A stretch of 64,000 nt of DNA, taken from assembly GCA_030710605.1 (NCBI GenBank), contig CP092879.1, positions 41,845,008-41,909,007 on the forward strand, read 5' to 3'. The notes below the pieces were generated by a model that saw only the letters and a list, made by a program, of their open reading frames with translations, did no database searches and was not told the origin of the DNA. A program made the translations under genes and the position numbers. This DNA is from Cordylochernes scorpioides (Eukaryota > Arthropoda > Arachnida > Pseudoscorpiones > Chernetidae). Of this stretch, positions 30,830-40,988 are shown piece after piece. Position 1 is the first letter of the stretch. Each line of letters begins with the position of its first letter.

Positions 30830-32981
30830 GGGGAAGGGGAGAAGTTCGACCACACCTCCTTGCGGTCCCCCCTGGACCCTTGGAATATTTGACCAAATTC
30901 TGGTTCGTTTCCAAGATGACTAACGTTGCAACGGCACCCATTTTCAAATGAAGAACAAAACTGATATCTCCAGTAATGCTACCGCGTCCGGGGTAACCGC
31001 CGCGTCAGGAGCTGCAGCTCGAGCTCATGATGAGAAATCTACTAAGAGGACACATTTCAATCTACTACAACTCAATATAAATGGTACCCAGAGGAAAATA
31101 AAGAGCTGACTTGTCTTCTTTGTGACAACAATGTACATATTAATTGTCCTCAGGAGACAAAATTGAATCAGAATCTGAGATTCAATATCAAAGATTATAC
31201 AAAACTACGAATGGACAGACCGGGAAAATTCGGAGGAGGACTTGCCGTTTTGATAAGGAAATTAAGGAAATCGCCTATAATCAGAGTAAGCCTAGAGAAA
31301 GCACGACAGAAGCTCAGGCAATAGAAATCTATATTACAGATAAACAATTCCAATCATAAATGTTTATCACCACGATAATACTAGCATCAATACAGGCCTG
31401 ATAGAGACATTAAGTGAAGCGTCTTCGGATATCGCAATCATACTTGGTGATTTTAACGCCGAAAGACCAACTTGGGGATCACCTGTCCAGGATAACAAAG
31501 GTCAGCAGGTTGAGGACATGCTAACCGACCTCGACCTTACACCGTTAAATAACGAAAAGAACACTTATCTCTTCAAGTCCACAGGCACAGAATCCGCAAT
31601 AGACATCACAGCGATAAATTACAACATCGCACCCACAACACAATGGAAAATTCTGAAAAGTGCAATCAGTGACCACAGACCAATTTTAACAACCCTAAAA
31701 TTCAAAATTGAGAATTTCCAACAGAATAAAAAACACTGGAAAAAATTTCACAGAAAAGCTTGAAGAACTGTGCAACAACGATGAATTAAATCAATGAACG
31801 ATTGACAAAAACTTGGAAAATTATCTTTTAACATATCCAAAGCTGCAAAAGTATCGATACCTAGAGGTAGACGTAAAGACCTGTGAATACTTTACTGGAA
31901 GGACCACAATATCGAGGCAATGATTGCAGAGAGAGACAATAAAAATGAACTTCTTAAAACAAATAAAACAGAAGAAATCATAAAGAACTCATTGAATTTG
32001 TCACAAAATAGAACAAGAAATTTGGATATTCAAACAAGAAAAATGGGCAGAATTCTGCGAAGAAAATGGATCCAAAAAAAAGAAAGCCATCACTGGAATA
32101 TAATTAGTGTTATTAAACTCAAAACCAACACTAATCCTTCAATACTCTAACCGATATGAACAGCGAAAACGAACAAACAGATGGCTGACATAATTTCTGA
32201 ATATCTTTAAGCACTTCCAGACTCAGCTATACGAATGAAGGCAGGACTCTAAAAAATAATATAAACAAGTTAGTTAACAAGCAAGAAATTACCATCAACA
32301 AGATATTTACTCGAGAGACTTCACACTGAATGAGCTAAATTCATCAATAGGAAAGTTAAATCCAAGATGTCACCTGGAGATGCTCTAATCTTTGGTCAAA
32401 TGATTAAACACTTTGGAGACGAAGCTAAAAATCAACTCCTACGAATACTGAACATTTCATCGCAAACTGGTGAACTACCAAAGAATTGGAAGATATCAAT
32501 TGTAGTGCCAATACTGAAACCAAACAAAGATGCTAAGGAATGCAAGAACTATCGGCCAATTGCTCTTACCAGCATACTTTGTAAAATAACAGAATGAATT
32601 ATCCACTCTAGGCTCATAGTCTGGCTCACTAACAATAATAAAATAAACTTCTACCAAACTGCCTAAAGATCCAGACACTGTACAACTGATAAACTGTTCT
32701 ACTTCTGTCAATCAATAATAGATTTCTAGGAAAAACCGCCAAAGAAGACAACGGCCGTATTCCTGGATATGACCTCAGCTTTTGTTCGAGTGTAGAAATT
32801 ATTTGAAAGGCTTCACAACATCGGAGTAAGAGGAAAAACCTTAATCTGGATTGCAGACTTCTCAAGGGGAAGAAGGATAAAGGTTCGGGTCAATAGAACA
32901 TTTTCCAAGGACCGAAGAACATGGGCTGGTGTACCTCAGGGATCTGTGCTCAGTCCTCTACTCTTCTCGCTATATATTAAC
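30830..32981 (+). pseudogene. LINE-I ORF2 remnant (endonuclease and RT), copy 1
   Basis: I-like non-LTR retrotransposon inserted in the transposase start. 30830-30947 is a G+C-richer leader; a likely start ATG is at 30948 (MKNKTDISSNATASGV). The apurinic-endonuclease-type domain follows with FNLLQLNINGT (about 31045), FGGGLAVLIR (about 31230) and GDFNAERPTWGS (about 31450). The reverse transcriptase begins near 32340 with the palm approach PKNWKISIVVPILKPNKDAK and NYRPIALTS, and reaches GVPQGSVLSPLLFSLYIN at 32935-32980. It is cut there by the Gypsy 5' LTR before the catalytic YADD box. Many stops and frameshifts. The rest of ORF2 is missing on the far side of the Gypsy element. Confidence 0.85.
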
Positions 32982-33120
32982 TGTTGTTTATGTAAATAGA
33001 TGAATATTATTTGTATTATTTAAAGCCTCATTATGTAAAAATATATGTGTATATAAATTGGACATTTGTTGTTGGCCATGGTCAAGTTTGAGCTCTTGTA
33101 TGTCTAATTACGACACAACA
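32982..33120 (+). repeat. Gypsy 5' LTR
   Basis: 139 bp, starting TGTTGTTTATG and ending GACACAACA (TGTTGT/ACAACA short inverted repeat). It shares 'atgtaaatagatgaa', 'ttaaagcctcattatgtaa' and 'tgtgtatataaattggacat' with the 3' LTR. A TATA-like 'tgtatataaat' is present. Confidence 0.85.
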
Positions 33121-33124
33121 AAAG

Positions 33125-33140
33125 TGGCGACGAGGATGCG
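33125..33140 (+). promoter_or_regulatory. Putative primer-binding site
   Basis: TGGCGACGAGGATGCG begins four bases after the 5' LTR. 'TGGCGACGAGG' in this place is common in invertebrate Ty3/Gypsy elements. I do not assign the tRNA. Confidence 0.6.
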
Positions 33141-33315
33141 CGATCTACAGAGCCAGTAAAAAGCTGAGGAAAACGGTGTCTATGCAAGTATAACAGCTAC
33201 ATCTTTTAAACAAATCTGACTCTCGGATTATGGAGAGGAAAAATAGGAAAATGGGTTAAGATTACATCTTTTTAATTATCTGAATCAAGAAAACAAAGGA
33301 GTAGAAAAGATCAGC

Positions 33316-34085
33316 ATGACAAGTTCAAAGTTAATAATACCTTTTAGATGCTATAGCCCAGTGGAGGACACTTCGATCTTTTTGTACAAAAATTTGAGGC
33401 TTTCTTTTTGGCATCTGAAGGAGGAGATTAAAGTGCTGATTTTTACCTCGCTACCAGATTCTGAAACTTTGAAGCAGGGAAACGTCATTTTCTTCCTGGT
33501 CCAATGAATGATCAACCCTATGATACTATCATTCAAAGAATTAAACTGCATTTGGATCCAAGGAAGAAAGTGATACCACAGCGATGCAGATTTTTAAAGA
33601 GAATTCAACAGGAAGGAGAATCAATTTCGGAATATCTTAGAGAATTGAAACATTTGGCAATAAATTGTAATTTCGTCGATATGTTGGGAACCATTATGCG
33701 AGACCGTTTTGTGGCTGGAATCAAGTCGGAAATCCTGCAAAAGAAGCTACTACAAGAGGACGACGATGTCACCCCCGGATAAAGTTTTTTGCAGTGGCGA
33801 TCTCGTTCGAATTGGCGGAGATAAATACAAGAGAATTACAAGATAAATTAGTGGCCAAGATATCCCCTGTGAATTGAAAGGATAAAAAGGGCGAGTACAA
33901 TAATAGTACGGTGCAGTATAGGCCTTTCAGGCAAAGTGGCAAAGGCAAAATAGTGTGTTATAGATGTGGTGAAAGACATTCACACGTGGAATCTGTTTTA
34001 CCTCATAGAACAAAGACTTGTTTTAAAATGTAATAAACTGGGTCATTTAAGTAGGGTCTGCAAAGCTAGTAAAAGAATGTGGGGA
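33316..34085 (+). pseudogene. Gypsy gag remnant with zinc knuckle
   Basis: Capsid-like retrotransposon gag signals in shifted frames: FDLFVQKFEAFFLASE (about 33368-33420), then PYDTIIQRIKLHLDPRKKV and FLKRIQQEGESISEYLRELK (33510-33660), typical of the Retrotrans_gag family. A double zinc-knuckle region follows at 33955-34080 with CYRCGERHSH and CNKLGHLSRVC in two frames. At least three frameshifts or stops break it. Confidence 0.75.
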
Positions 34086-34445
34086 TGTAAATTTGTACAC
34101 GAGGACTCTATATATTCTGTACAGGACAAAACTGATGCCACAATAAATTTAACAGTAGATGATTATTCTTTGTGCTTAACAATAGATACAGGAAGTCCAG
34201 TTACGTTAATACCCAAAGATATTTATAAGAATTATTGGCAAGGTAAAAATTATTTCCAACAAATATAAGATTAAAATCCTTTTGTGGTAAATCAATAGAG
34301 ATTATAGATCAAAGAAATGTTTTTGTAAAAGAAGCCAACCAATATTTACGATTAATAGTTGTAAATGAAAAAATCCAGGTAATTTTATTAGGAAGAGAAT
34401 GGCTTAAACAGTTGAAACTTGATTATTCTATATTGTTTAGCATTT
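34086..34445 (+). pseudogene. Gypsy aspartic protease remnant
   Basis: LCLTIDTGSPVTLIPKDIY at about 34170-34230 carries the DTG active-site triplet of retropepsins. The flap/C-terminal half with ILLGREWLKQL follows in another frame near 34385. It normally cuts the Gag-Pol polyprotein inside the particle. Broken by a stop near 34268. Confidence 0.75.
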
Positions 34446-34469
34446 TAAAATTTTAAATAATGAATATAA

Positions 34470-35440
34470 TAGAAATATATTTAAATATATAAAAATTTGA
34501 TGGTAGGTATGCAGATTTGTTTAACAAAGATTTGGGCTGTCTAAAGGACGTTGGAATAAATTTTAATTTAAAAAAGGATGTGACTCCTGTGTTTTGTAAG
34601 GCCAGAAGTTTACCTTTCTCTCCAAAAAACAAAGTAGAGAATGAAATTGATCGTTTAATGAATTCTTGCATTTTATAACCTATAGTTGATGCATATTGGA
34701 CCGCTCCAATAGTACCGGCATCAAAAAAGGATGGTAGTGTAAGGATATGTGGTGATTTTAGATTACAGCTAATAAAGCAATAGAATTAGATAGGTATTCC
34801 ATTCCATCGATCGATGAGATCTTTTCAAAATTATCTACAAGCACCGTACTTTCGACTCTAGACCTATCACAGGCTTACTTACAAGTAATGTTAGCGGAAG
34901 AAGCCAAAGCTGTTGTTGATATAAACACAAAAAAGAGGTTGTTTTCTTATAAAAGACTATCATATGACGTAGCGATAGCACCAAATAAATTTCAGAGGTT
35001 ATGGAAGGCCTATTTTCTGATTTCCCAGGTGTGGCCTGCTACATAGATGATATTTTGGTTGCAGGAAAAGATTTTGAAGATCATGAACAAAAGTTGGATC
35101 TAGTGTTTAGATGATTGCTAGAAAAAGGTTTAAAGTTAAACAGATATAAATGTAAATTTAAAAAGTAATCGGTGGAATTTTTAGGGTTTAAAATGGATAA
35201 ATATGGACTGCATCCCTTATAAAATAAAGTTAAAGCAGTGATAGAGGCGCCTGAACCTAAAGAATGTTTCGCAATTGAGATCTTTCATAGGACTCTTAAT
35301 TTATTATTATAGATTCATAAAGAATATAACAAACATTTTAGCGCTATTCTATCAACTTTTGAATAAAAATTGTAGATAGAATTGGACGAAAGAATATCGT
35401 ATGTTATTTAAAAAATGTAAATCATTATTAATGGACTATG
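34470..35440 (+). pseudogene. Gypsy reverse transcriptase remnant
   Basis: Visible blocks: VTPVFCKARSLPFSPKNKVE (about 34580), YWTAPIVPASKKDGSVRICG (34695), the first catalytic block STLDLSQAYLQV (34850), KRLSYDVAIAPNKFQ (34955) and the YIDDILVAG box (35040). The box itself is intact although the frame is repeatedly interrupted. The connection region FIKNI (35310) marks the end of the RT. Confidence 0.8.
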
Positions 35441-35830
35441 GACTATTATGGACTAGGCGTAATTCTGAGTCATATAAATGATAGAAAGGAAGAATGCCCT
35501 ATAGCTTTTGCTTCTAGAACATTAACTGAAGCGAAAAAAACGTTTCTCTCAACTAGAAAAGAAAGCGTTGAGCATAACTTATTGCGTTGAGAAATTCAGA
35601 CAATACTTACTGGAACGAAAATTTGTATTGGTCACAGACAACCGACCCTTAATTCATATATTTTCACCTCAGAAACCAATTCCCATATGTGCATCATCCA
35701 GAATTAAAAGATGGTCCTTGAAATTAGCTGCATTTAATTATACTGTGGAATTTCCCAAAAACTAGTGATAATTCCAATGTTGACGCATTGTCACGTCTTC
35801 CTTTAGATTCGAGTGTCAGGGAGTCTCTTG
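35440..35830 (+). pseudogene. Gypsy RNase H remnant
   Basis: CPIAFASRTLTEAKKT (about 35490), then KRKALSITYCVEKFRQYL-type sequence and VLVTDNRPLIHIFSP (35620). WSLKLAAFNYTVEF closes the domain. It is followed by the DALSRLPL motif (about 35785) that ends RNase H in Ty3/Gypsy polyproteins. Stops and frameshifts present. Confidence 0.78.
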
Positions 35831-37097
35831 ATGAAGACCGGGGTACTTCTTCTCAGGAAGTTGAATGAGGTACCGTTCTCTTTCAGGGAGGTGGCATATG
35901 AGACGTCCCGAGATAAAATACTGTCTATAGTATTAAGGAATGTTAGAGAAGGCAACTGTGTGTGTGGAAATTCACAAGGGTACTGAGGGAAAACCCACTA
36001 GCTCCTTATTATAAGATCAATGAGGAATTAAGTTTGGAGTTTGATTGTTTTCAATGGCGTGAAAGAGTGGTGATTCCCCAAAAATTAAGATCTTTAATTT
36101 TAAATGACTTGCATGAAATACACATGGGGATTGTTAAAATGAAGATGATTGCCAGACGGTATTTTCTGGTGGCCAGGCATAGACAGTAACATCGAGGAGT
36201 TAACTAGAGAATGTAGAGTATGCCAAGAATCGGCAAGCATGCCCCCAGCTACCATCTCGGAATGGACTTGGCCCGAAAAACCGTGGCATCGACTTCATCT
36301 TGATCTAGCGGGTTCGTTCATGGGAAGAATGTTTTTGGTTCTCGTGGACGTATACTCAAAGTGGATAGAAATTTTTATCATCAAAGATATTACCAGAAAA
36401 ACGATTATAAGTCATCTTAGAGAAATTCTCGCCAGAATTGGAATTCCCTAATATTTTGTTACAGATAACGGAAGACAGTTTGTCTCCGGTGAATTCGAGC
36501 AATTTACCAAAATGAATGGTATACGGCACACTAAGACCAGTCCGTATAATCCTAGTTACAAATGGTTTAGCTGAGAGATATGTAAGAGAGTTTAAAAACC
36601 TTTTGAGAAAGAATAACGGGAAGGATGATTTAGAGACGAATCTACAAAGTTTCCTATTTGCTCATAGAGCATTCCCCCAAACTGTAATAAAGGAATTCCC
36701 CGGCGGAACTGCTAATGTAAAGAAGTTTAAGATCAAGATTCTCGAATTTAATACCAATATGAGAAATCCGCGAGAGGTATTTTATGAGGCCGTAAGAAGG
36801 CAGGAGCAGTTTACTACAGGTTGCGAGGTTTATTTCCGCAACTATGCAACTGGACCTAAACGGTAAAAATGTACCATTTTGGAATTATTGAGCTACCGTC
36901 ACTACCTTATAAGTTGCGAGGGCGTCGTGTATAAGAGGCATATCAATCAATTGCGACCTGTGAGAAAGAAACAAGTGGAGACAAGAAATTTGATACTTCC
37001 TCGAACATCAGGAGAGAAGCCTGTAGGTGGAAGTCAGAAATAAAGTGAAGAGGAGGTTCCAGAGGTTACATCAGGAAACAAGGAGGAGACTGCTTCT

Positions 37098-37391
37098 GTG
37101 CACGTACCCTCTTGCACTCCTATACCAGGGCCTGTTGCTGTGCACGTGCCCTCTTGCACTCCTATACCAGGGCCTGCTGCTGTGCACGTGCCCTCTTGCA
37201 CTCCTATACCAGGGCCTGTTGCTGTGCACGTGCCCTCTTGCACTCCTATACCAGGGCCTGCTGCTGTGCACGTGCCCTCTTGCACTCCTATACCAGGGCC
37301 TGTTGCTGTGCACGTGCCCTCTTGCACTCCTATACCAGGGCCTGCTGCTGTGCACGTGCCCTCTTGCACTCCTAAACCGGAGGCTGCCGCT
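37098..37391 (+). repeat. In-frame 42-bp minisatellite in the integrase tail
   Basis: Seven units of VHVPSCTPIPGPxA, where x alternates V, A, V, A, V, A, so the true period is 84 bp (28 residues). The units are almost identical; the last turns into PKPEAAA. Because 42 is a multiple of 3, five of the six frames stay open here; only the + frame continuous with the integrase and the RPQRARKP motif is meaningful. Confidence 0.9.
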
Positions 37392-37463
37392 GTGCAAGTG
37401 CCCGTCCGCAGTCCTAGACCTCAGAGAGCCAGGAAACCCCTAGACCGACTTGAGTATTATCAA

Positions 37464-37474
37464 GAGGGGAGATG
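37464..37474 (+). promoter_or_regulatory. Polypurine tract
   Basis: Purine-rich AAGAGGGGAGA-type stretch directly before the 3' LTR start at 37475, the expected plus-strand primer. Confidence 0.7.
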
Positions 37475-37580
37475 TGTTGTGTATGTAAATAGATGAAGAT
37501 TATTTGCATTCTTTAAAGTCTCATTATGTAAGAATATATGTGTATATAAATTGGACATTTTTTGTTGGCCAAACGAAAAG
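37475..37580 (+). repeat. Gypsy 3' LTR, truncated
   Basis: TGTTGTGTATGTAAATAGATG onward matches the first two thirds of the 5' LTR with scattered differences, up to 'ttgttggcca'. The last third is absent and replaced by the LINE-I tail. Confidence 0.8.
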
Positions 37581-37582
37581 AA

Positions 37583-37619
37583 TCTGAGGCTCTTTATTGG
37601 ACACGACAAATACAACAAC
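37583..37619 (+). mobile_element. LINE-I 3' terminus, copy 1
   Basis: 'tctgaggctctttattggac' 'acgacaaatacaacaac' matches the LINE-I ends at 10670-10704, 54480-54512 and 40989-41030 (-). It is followed at once by the second GGCATTCCAG. Confidence 0.85.
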
Positions 37620-37629
37620 GGCATTCCAG
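37620..37629. repeat. LINE-I target-site duplication, 3' side
   Basis: GGCATTCCAG, partner of 30820-30829. Confidence 0.9.
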
Positions 37630-37768
37630 AAAAAAAATAAATCATCAGAGATAGATAAATATTTTTCAAGTGAATTAAAATAAATATAATCGATACTGAG
37701 AGAAAGTTGAATTTAAAAAAAATAGAAAATTATTATTTTCGAAATTTAAAAAGCTGAGAGGATTCCAG
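37630..37768. other. Transposon 5' flank upstream of the transposase start
   Basis: About 140 bp that belong between the transposase ATG and the right terminal repeat. They are matched, inverted, at 40865-40978 in copy 2 with small indels and substitutions. A transposase promoter would be expected here or in the terminal repeat. Confidence 0.7.
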
Positions 37769-38201
37769 CAAACCGCATCTAAAATATCTTTTTTTTTTTT
37801 TTTTTTGGCTACATGTTTAAATTTGCATATACCTATTTTACATATCTCAGATTGTATTTAAAAATCGTTAACCATTTCTTCTAACTTTTGGCGAAATGGT
37901 GTTTTATTAATTTATCATTTGATATTATTAGGGTTCTTTCCTGGTATTCAAAAAGTAAAAATACGTGTCGTTCAGTTATATTTTTCAATTTATCAAACAA
38001 TTTGGCCGCTGAATCGCTGATTCTGGTAGGGCGCCATCTAGCGAATAAAGTTGTAACTAAAATCAATTTCGAATTTTTCATTAGTTGCCATAAAAAATCC
38101 CATTGCATCCTGAACACAATGGTGTTTACCGCATTGCTCTAGCGCAAATATTCGCGGAGTTATTAATTTTTAAAGTTGTGCGGAACTTTTGGATCACCCT
38201 G
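37769..38201. repeat. Composite copy 1, right long terminal inverted repeat
   Basis: Inverse of 28618-29046. A T-run of about 18 at 37790-37806 is a local expansion of a shorter A/T tract in the other three copies. Confidence 0.85.
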
Positions 38202-38203
38202 TA

Positions 38204-38744
38204 TATGGGAAAATTTAGAAAAGAAAAAAATAAAAATCTTCGAATTCGTAAATGCTTCGAACAATGTTCTCAGGAAAATCAATAACACAGAATAAACTCT
38301 CTCTTTAGGTTTGCATTTAAAATATAATAATAATATAAAGATATTCTATTGCATCCTGAGGATTGTATTATATAGTTAATATTACCGTTAATATGATACC
38401 ATAATAAAAAATGGTAACCATATTCGTCGTTCTTCTGTTTGGATAAAAAAATCGATGAGAAGCACAGCCCATCACCTAATGAGCAGAAGTCCCCAATGGG
38501 ACAGACGCCTCCATTAAAGACAAATTGGAACCCCGAGGAATATTCAACACAGAAGGATATTGTCAAAAATGAAACCAACAAATGGAGCTTGTTAGATTCC
38601 ACTTGTCAGTGCGTGGGACCACGATCTAATGACTGCCTGCTTCTCCTCTGGGACTTGAGGACCTGACTAGATTGGTAGATGGGTCTACATGGTTTCTTGT
38701 AGTGTGCTGTCGACATTTTATACATTAATCTTAGTTTATATCCC
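38204..38744. other. Spacer between composites, with an unexplained coding-like stretch
   Basis: 38430-38665 is G+C-richer than its flanks and open for 75 codons on the + strand (MDKKIDEKHSPSPNEQKSPM...), rich in Pro, Lys, Asn and Ser, without a domain I can name. It could be a piece of an unrecognised repeat or an exon. Confidence 0.3.
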
Positions 38745-39090
38745 TTCTTTATATATATATATGTTATATTAAAATATTATTTTATTTAAAATTATAATTT
38801 CATAGATTCAAATACTCCAATAAATCGACCGCCAGAGGTCACGCTTCCCCTATAAAAACTAATTGTTGTTGTTTCCCGCTGGCCGGCTCAAATCTTTGTA
38901 CATTATGTAAATAATCTTTTGTTTTCCTTATTCTACTCGCCTTAAGACTGGCAGTACTTTTATCAAATTATGTATTTATATGTCCCATAAGCTCAATTAA
39001 AGCTATTTTTGATAACTATTTTTTTTTTATTAATATTATTGCCACGACTGCTCAACAGTATTCTCTATTCTCAAAATAATCAGCATCAAG
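38745..39090 (-). repeat. Repeat S copy 4
   Basis: Reverse-strand copy: 'aataaatcgaccgccagagg', 'tgttgttgtttcccgctggc', 'tttgtacattatgtaaat', 'gccacgactgctcaac'. Confidence 0.7.
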
Positions 39091-39465
39091 TAATAATTCT
39101 ATATAACTCTAATATTAAAAAAACAGCAGAAAATCTATTTTTTTAATATAATATATATATATTTGTTTTTTAAGTTTTTCACATTTTTATATGTAGATGG
39201 AAGTTTTGCCGGTAGGTTATTGATTTAAAGAGACAAAGGTCGGGATTTTGACGGGAGAGACGACCTTTGTCTCATTATATTTATATATATATATATGTTA
39301 TGATTATAATGTTTTGATGTTGGAATGATAAAGGATTGGAGGTAGAGTCGTGAAAAAGGAAAGACTAAACGCTTTACATAGCGCACTCTGGATGAAATCA
39401 TTCAGCGATATTCCCTCGTTACAAAAAAAGAACGAATTTTTATACAATTACTGATTTTAAAAATA
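39091..39465. other. No recognisable feature
   Basis: Small inverted repeat around 39225-39280 ('gagacaaaggtcg' / 'cgacctttgtctc'), otherwise A+T-rich. Confidence 0.45.
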
Positions 39466-39602
39466 AAAAATAATTGAGAAGGCTTGACTCATAACTGGTG
39501 AACCTTTCTAAAGAAATTGATGAAATCGCTGGGACGATTCACTACTGAAGAACCAAGCATCCCCAATTCTTATTAATTTTTCATTCACTATAATCGCATA
39601 CA
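39466..39602. mobile_element. Degenerate MITE-H copy
   Basis: 'aaggcttgactcataactgg' 'tgaacctttct' and the inverse 'atcgctgggacgattcacta' 'ctgaagaaccaagc' are the decayed core of the family. Confidence 0.55.
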
Positions 39603-40060
39603 ATTTCGTCCTTTATTTTAAAAATGAAAAATCGTGTGTGTTTATTTGAACGATTCGATTCTCAAAATAAAGAGATATTTCAATCATTTAGACGCTACTC
39701 TATAAAAATATTAATGTATTATTTTTCCAAAATATTCCTATTGTTTTTATCATCATTCCTAAAATGTAAAACAATCTCAAAGTTTCTATGCTCCAAAATA
39801 AAATTCTCCCAAAAAGTATCTTGCTAGATAAAGATTAAGCAAAGAGGATTATGGTAAAAGTTTAAGAGCTCTTTAAGATGGTCCATATTCTATTGGAATG
39901 TATCTCTGTAAAGAGAGATTTGTAGATATTCCAAAATATTTCAGAACTCAAAACTTATAGCGTACTACAAAGTTATAGGAAAAGTTTTATATTTTAAATA
40001 TCTTCAAAGAATCAAGATTAAATATATTGCTTATAATTATCAATTATTTATCTTCCATTG
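39603..40060. other. No recognisable feature
   Basis: A+T-rich up to the gap. Confidence 0.45.
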
Positions 40061-40160
40061 NNNNNNNNNNNNNNNNNNNNNNNNNNNNNNNNNNNNNNNN
40101 NNNNNNNNNNNNNNNNNNNNNNNNNNNNNNNNNNNNNNNNNNNNNNNNNNNNNNNNNNNN
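40061..40160. other. Assembly gap (100 N)
   Basis: Exactly 100 N between the two inverted composites; true size unknown. Confidence 0.99.
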
Positions 40161-40438
40161 TACTTAATAATTATGTGCTCTTAAAGCAAGGTTTTTCACT
40201 TATGATAATAATAAAAAAATAATTTTTATTTGCATATGTGTGTAAGTTATTCATGTACAGAATTACTACCCCAAAAAGATATCTATAATATTGAGAGAGT
40301 TTCTCTCATTTATTCGAATAACAGAAAGTTGCCCTGCTTTGGAAAAGTCGAATAGAAACTATCTGTAAAAGACACCTAGTTGCAGTATCAAAGTTTCCTT
40401 AGAAAGAGGCGTCTTTTCCAACTGGTGAGTTGTTTATA

Positions 40439-40864
40439 CAGGGTGATCCAAAAGTCCCGCACAACTTTAAAAATTCATAACTCCGCGAATATTTGCGCTA
40501 GAGCAATGCGGTAAACACCATTGTGTTCAGGATGCAATGGGATTTTTTATGGCAAATAATGAAAAATTCGAAATTGATTTTAGTTACAATTTTATTCGCC
40601 AGATGGCGCTCTACCAGAATCAGAGATTCAGCGGCCAAATTGTTTGATAAATTGAAAAATATAACTGATCGACACGTATTTTTCCTTTTTGAATACCAGG
40701 AAAGAACCCTAATAATATCAAATAACAAATTAATAAAACACCACTTCACCAAAAGTATGAAGAATTGGTTAACGATTTTCAAATACAATCAGAGATATGT
40801 AAAATAGGTAAATGCAAATTAAAACATGTAGCAAAAATAAAATTGATATTTTAGATACGGTTTG
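40439..40864. repeat. Composite copy 2, left long terminal inverted repeat
   Basis: About 426 bp, inverse of 51029-51452 and about 95 % identical by eye to the copy 1 repeats. Confidence 0.85.
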
Positions 40865-40978
40865 TTTCCGAAGATAATAAATTTCTAATATTTTTAATTA
40901 AACTCTCACTCAGTATAGATTATATTTATTTTAATTCATTTGAAAAATATGTATCTATCTCTGATAATTTATTTTACT

Positions 40979-40988
40979 CTGGAATGCC
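40979..40988. repeat. LINE-I target duplication in copy 2 (3' side)
   Basis: CTGGAATGCC, the reverse complement of GGCATTCCAG, at exactly the same LINE/transposon junction as 37620-37629. The 5' partner is lost in the 49.6-kb deletion. Confidence 0.85.

Larger units (their letters stand above)
35930..37496 (+). pseudogene. Gypsy integrase with proline-rich repeat tail
   Basis: HHCC zinc finger: DLHEIHMGIVKMKMIARRYF (about 36105) and, after a frameshift near 36160, ECRVCQES. Catalytic core: WHRLHLDLAGSF (Asp 1, about 36290), VTDNGRQFVSG (Asp 2, about 36460), NGLAERYVREFKN (Glu, about 36560). GPY-type chromodomain features are not clear. Past a stop at 37042 the same frame continues through an acidic/basic stretch into seven 14-residue repeats, then RPQRARKPLDRLEYY, the basic C-terminal motif common in this lineage. 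The stop (VNR-stop at 37496) lies inside the 3' LTR. The whole frame has a few stops or shifts; only the tail from 37045 is clean. Confidence 0.8.
32982..37580 (+). mobile_element. Ty3/Gypsy LTR retrotransposon, truncated at its 3' LTR
   Basis: 5' LTR 32982-33120, primer-binding-type sequence at 33125, gag, protease, RT, RNase H and integrase remnants in the usual Ty3/Gypsy order, a polypurine tract at 37464-37474, and a partial 3' LTR from 37475. It lies inside LINE-I. The 3' LTR loses similarity to the 5' LTR after about 37580 and is followed directly by the LINE-I tail, so a deletion removed the LTR end plus the LINE thumb, RNase H and 3' UTR. Confidence 0.85.
28618..38201 (-). mobile_element. 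Composite transposon copy 1: DUF4817-type DNA transposon carrying LINE-I and Gypsy
   Basis: Terminal sequence CAGGGTGATCCAAAAGTCCC at 28618 and its inverse ending at 38201, each next to TA, bound a 9.58-kb unit. From left to right: about 430-bp terminal inverted repeat; C-terminal flank and transposase on the - strand to its start codon at 30824; LINE-I on the + strand from 30830; a Ty3/Gypsy element from 32982; the last 35 bp of LINE-I; about 140 bp of transposon 5' flank; right terminal repeat. Without the retroelements the transposon would be about 2.8 kb. TA flanks and the transposase type place it in the Tc1/mariner (IS630) superfamily. A second, inverted copy of the same composite is at 40439-51452. 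Confidence 0.85.

Noticed and set aside
30462-30947. 161-residue intact transposase N-terminus starting at 30947
   Set aside because: The first part is antisense LINE leader. The native start is the ATG at 30824 inside the target duplication.
37034-37397. Reverse-strand and out-of-frame repeat proteins over the Gypsy tail
   Set aside because: They are by-products of the 42-bp unit. Only the + frame continuing from the integrase and ending with the basic motif fits the element.
37769-37806. Poly(A) tail making the terminal-repeat unit a retrotransposed copy
   Set aside because: The T-run looked like a tail, but homology to the other copies continues beyond it to 37769, so it is a local expansion of an A/T tract.
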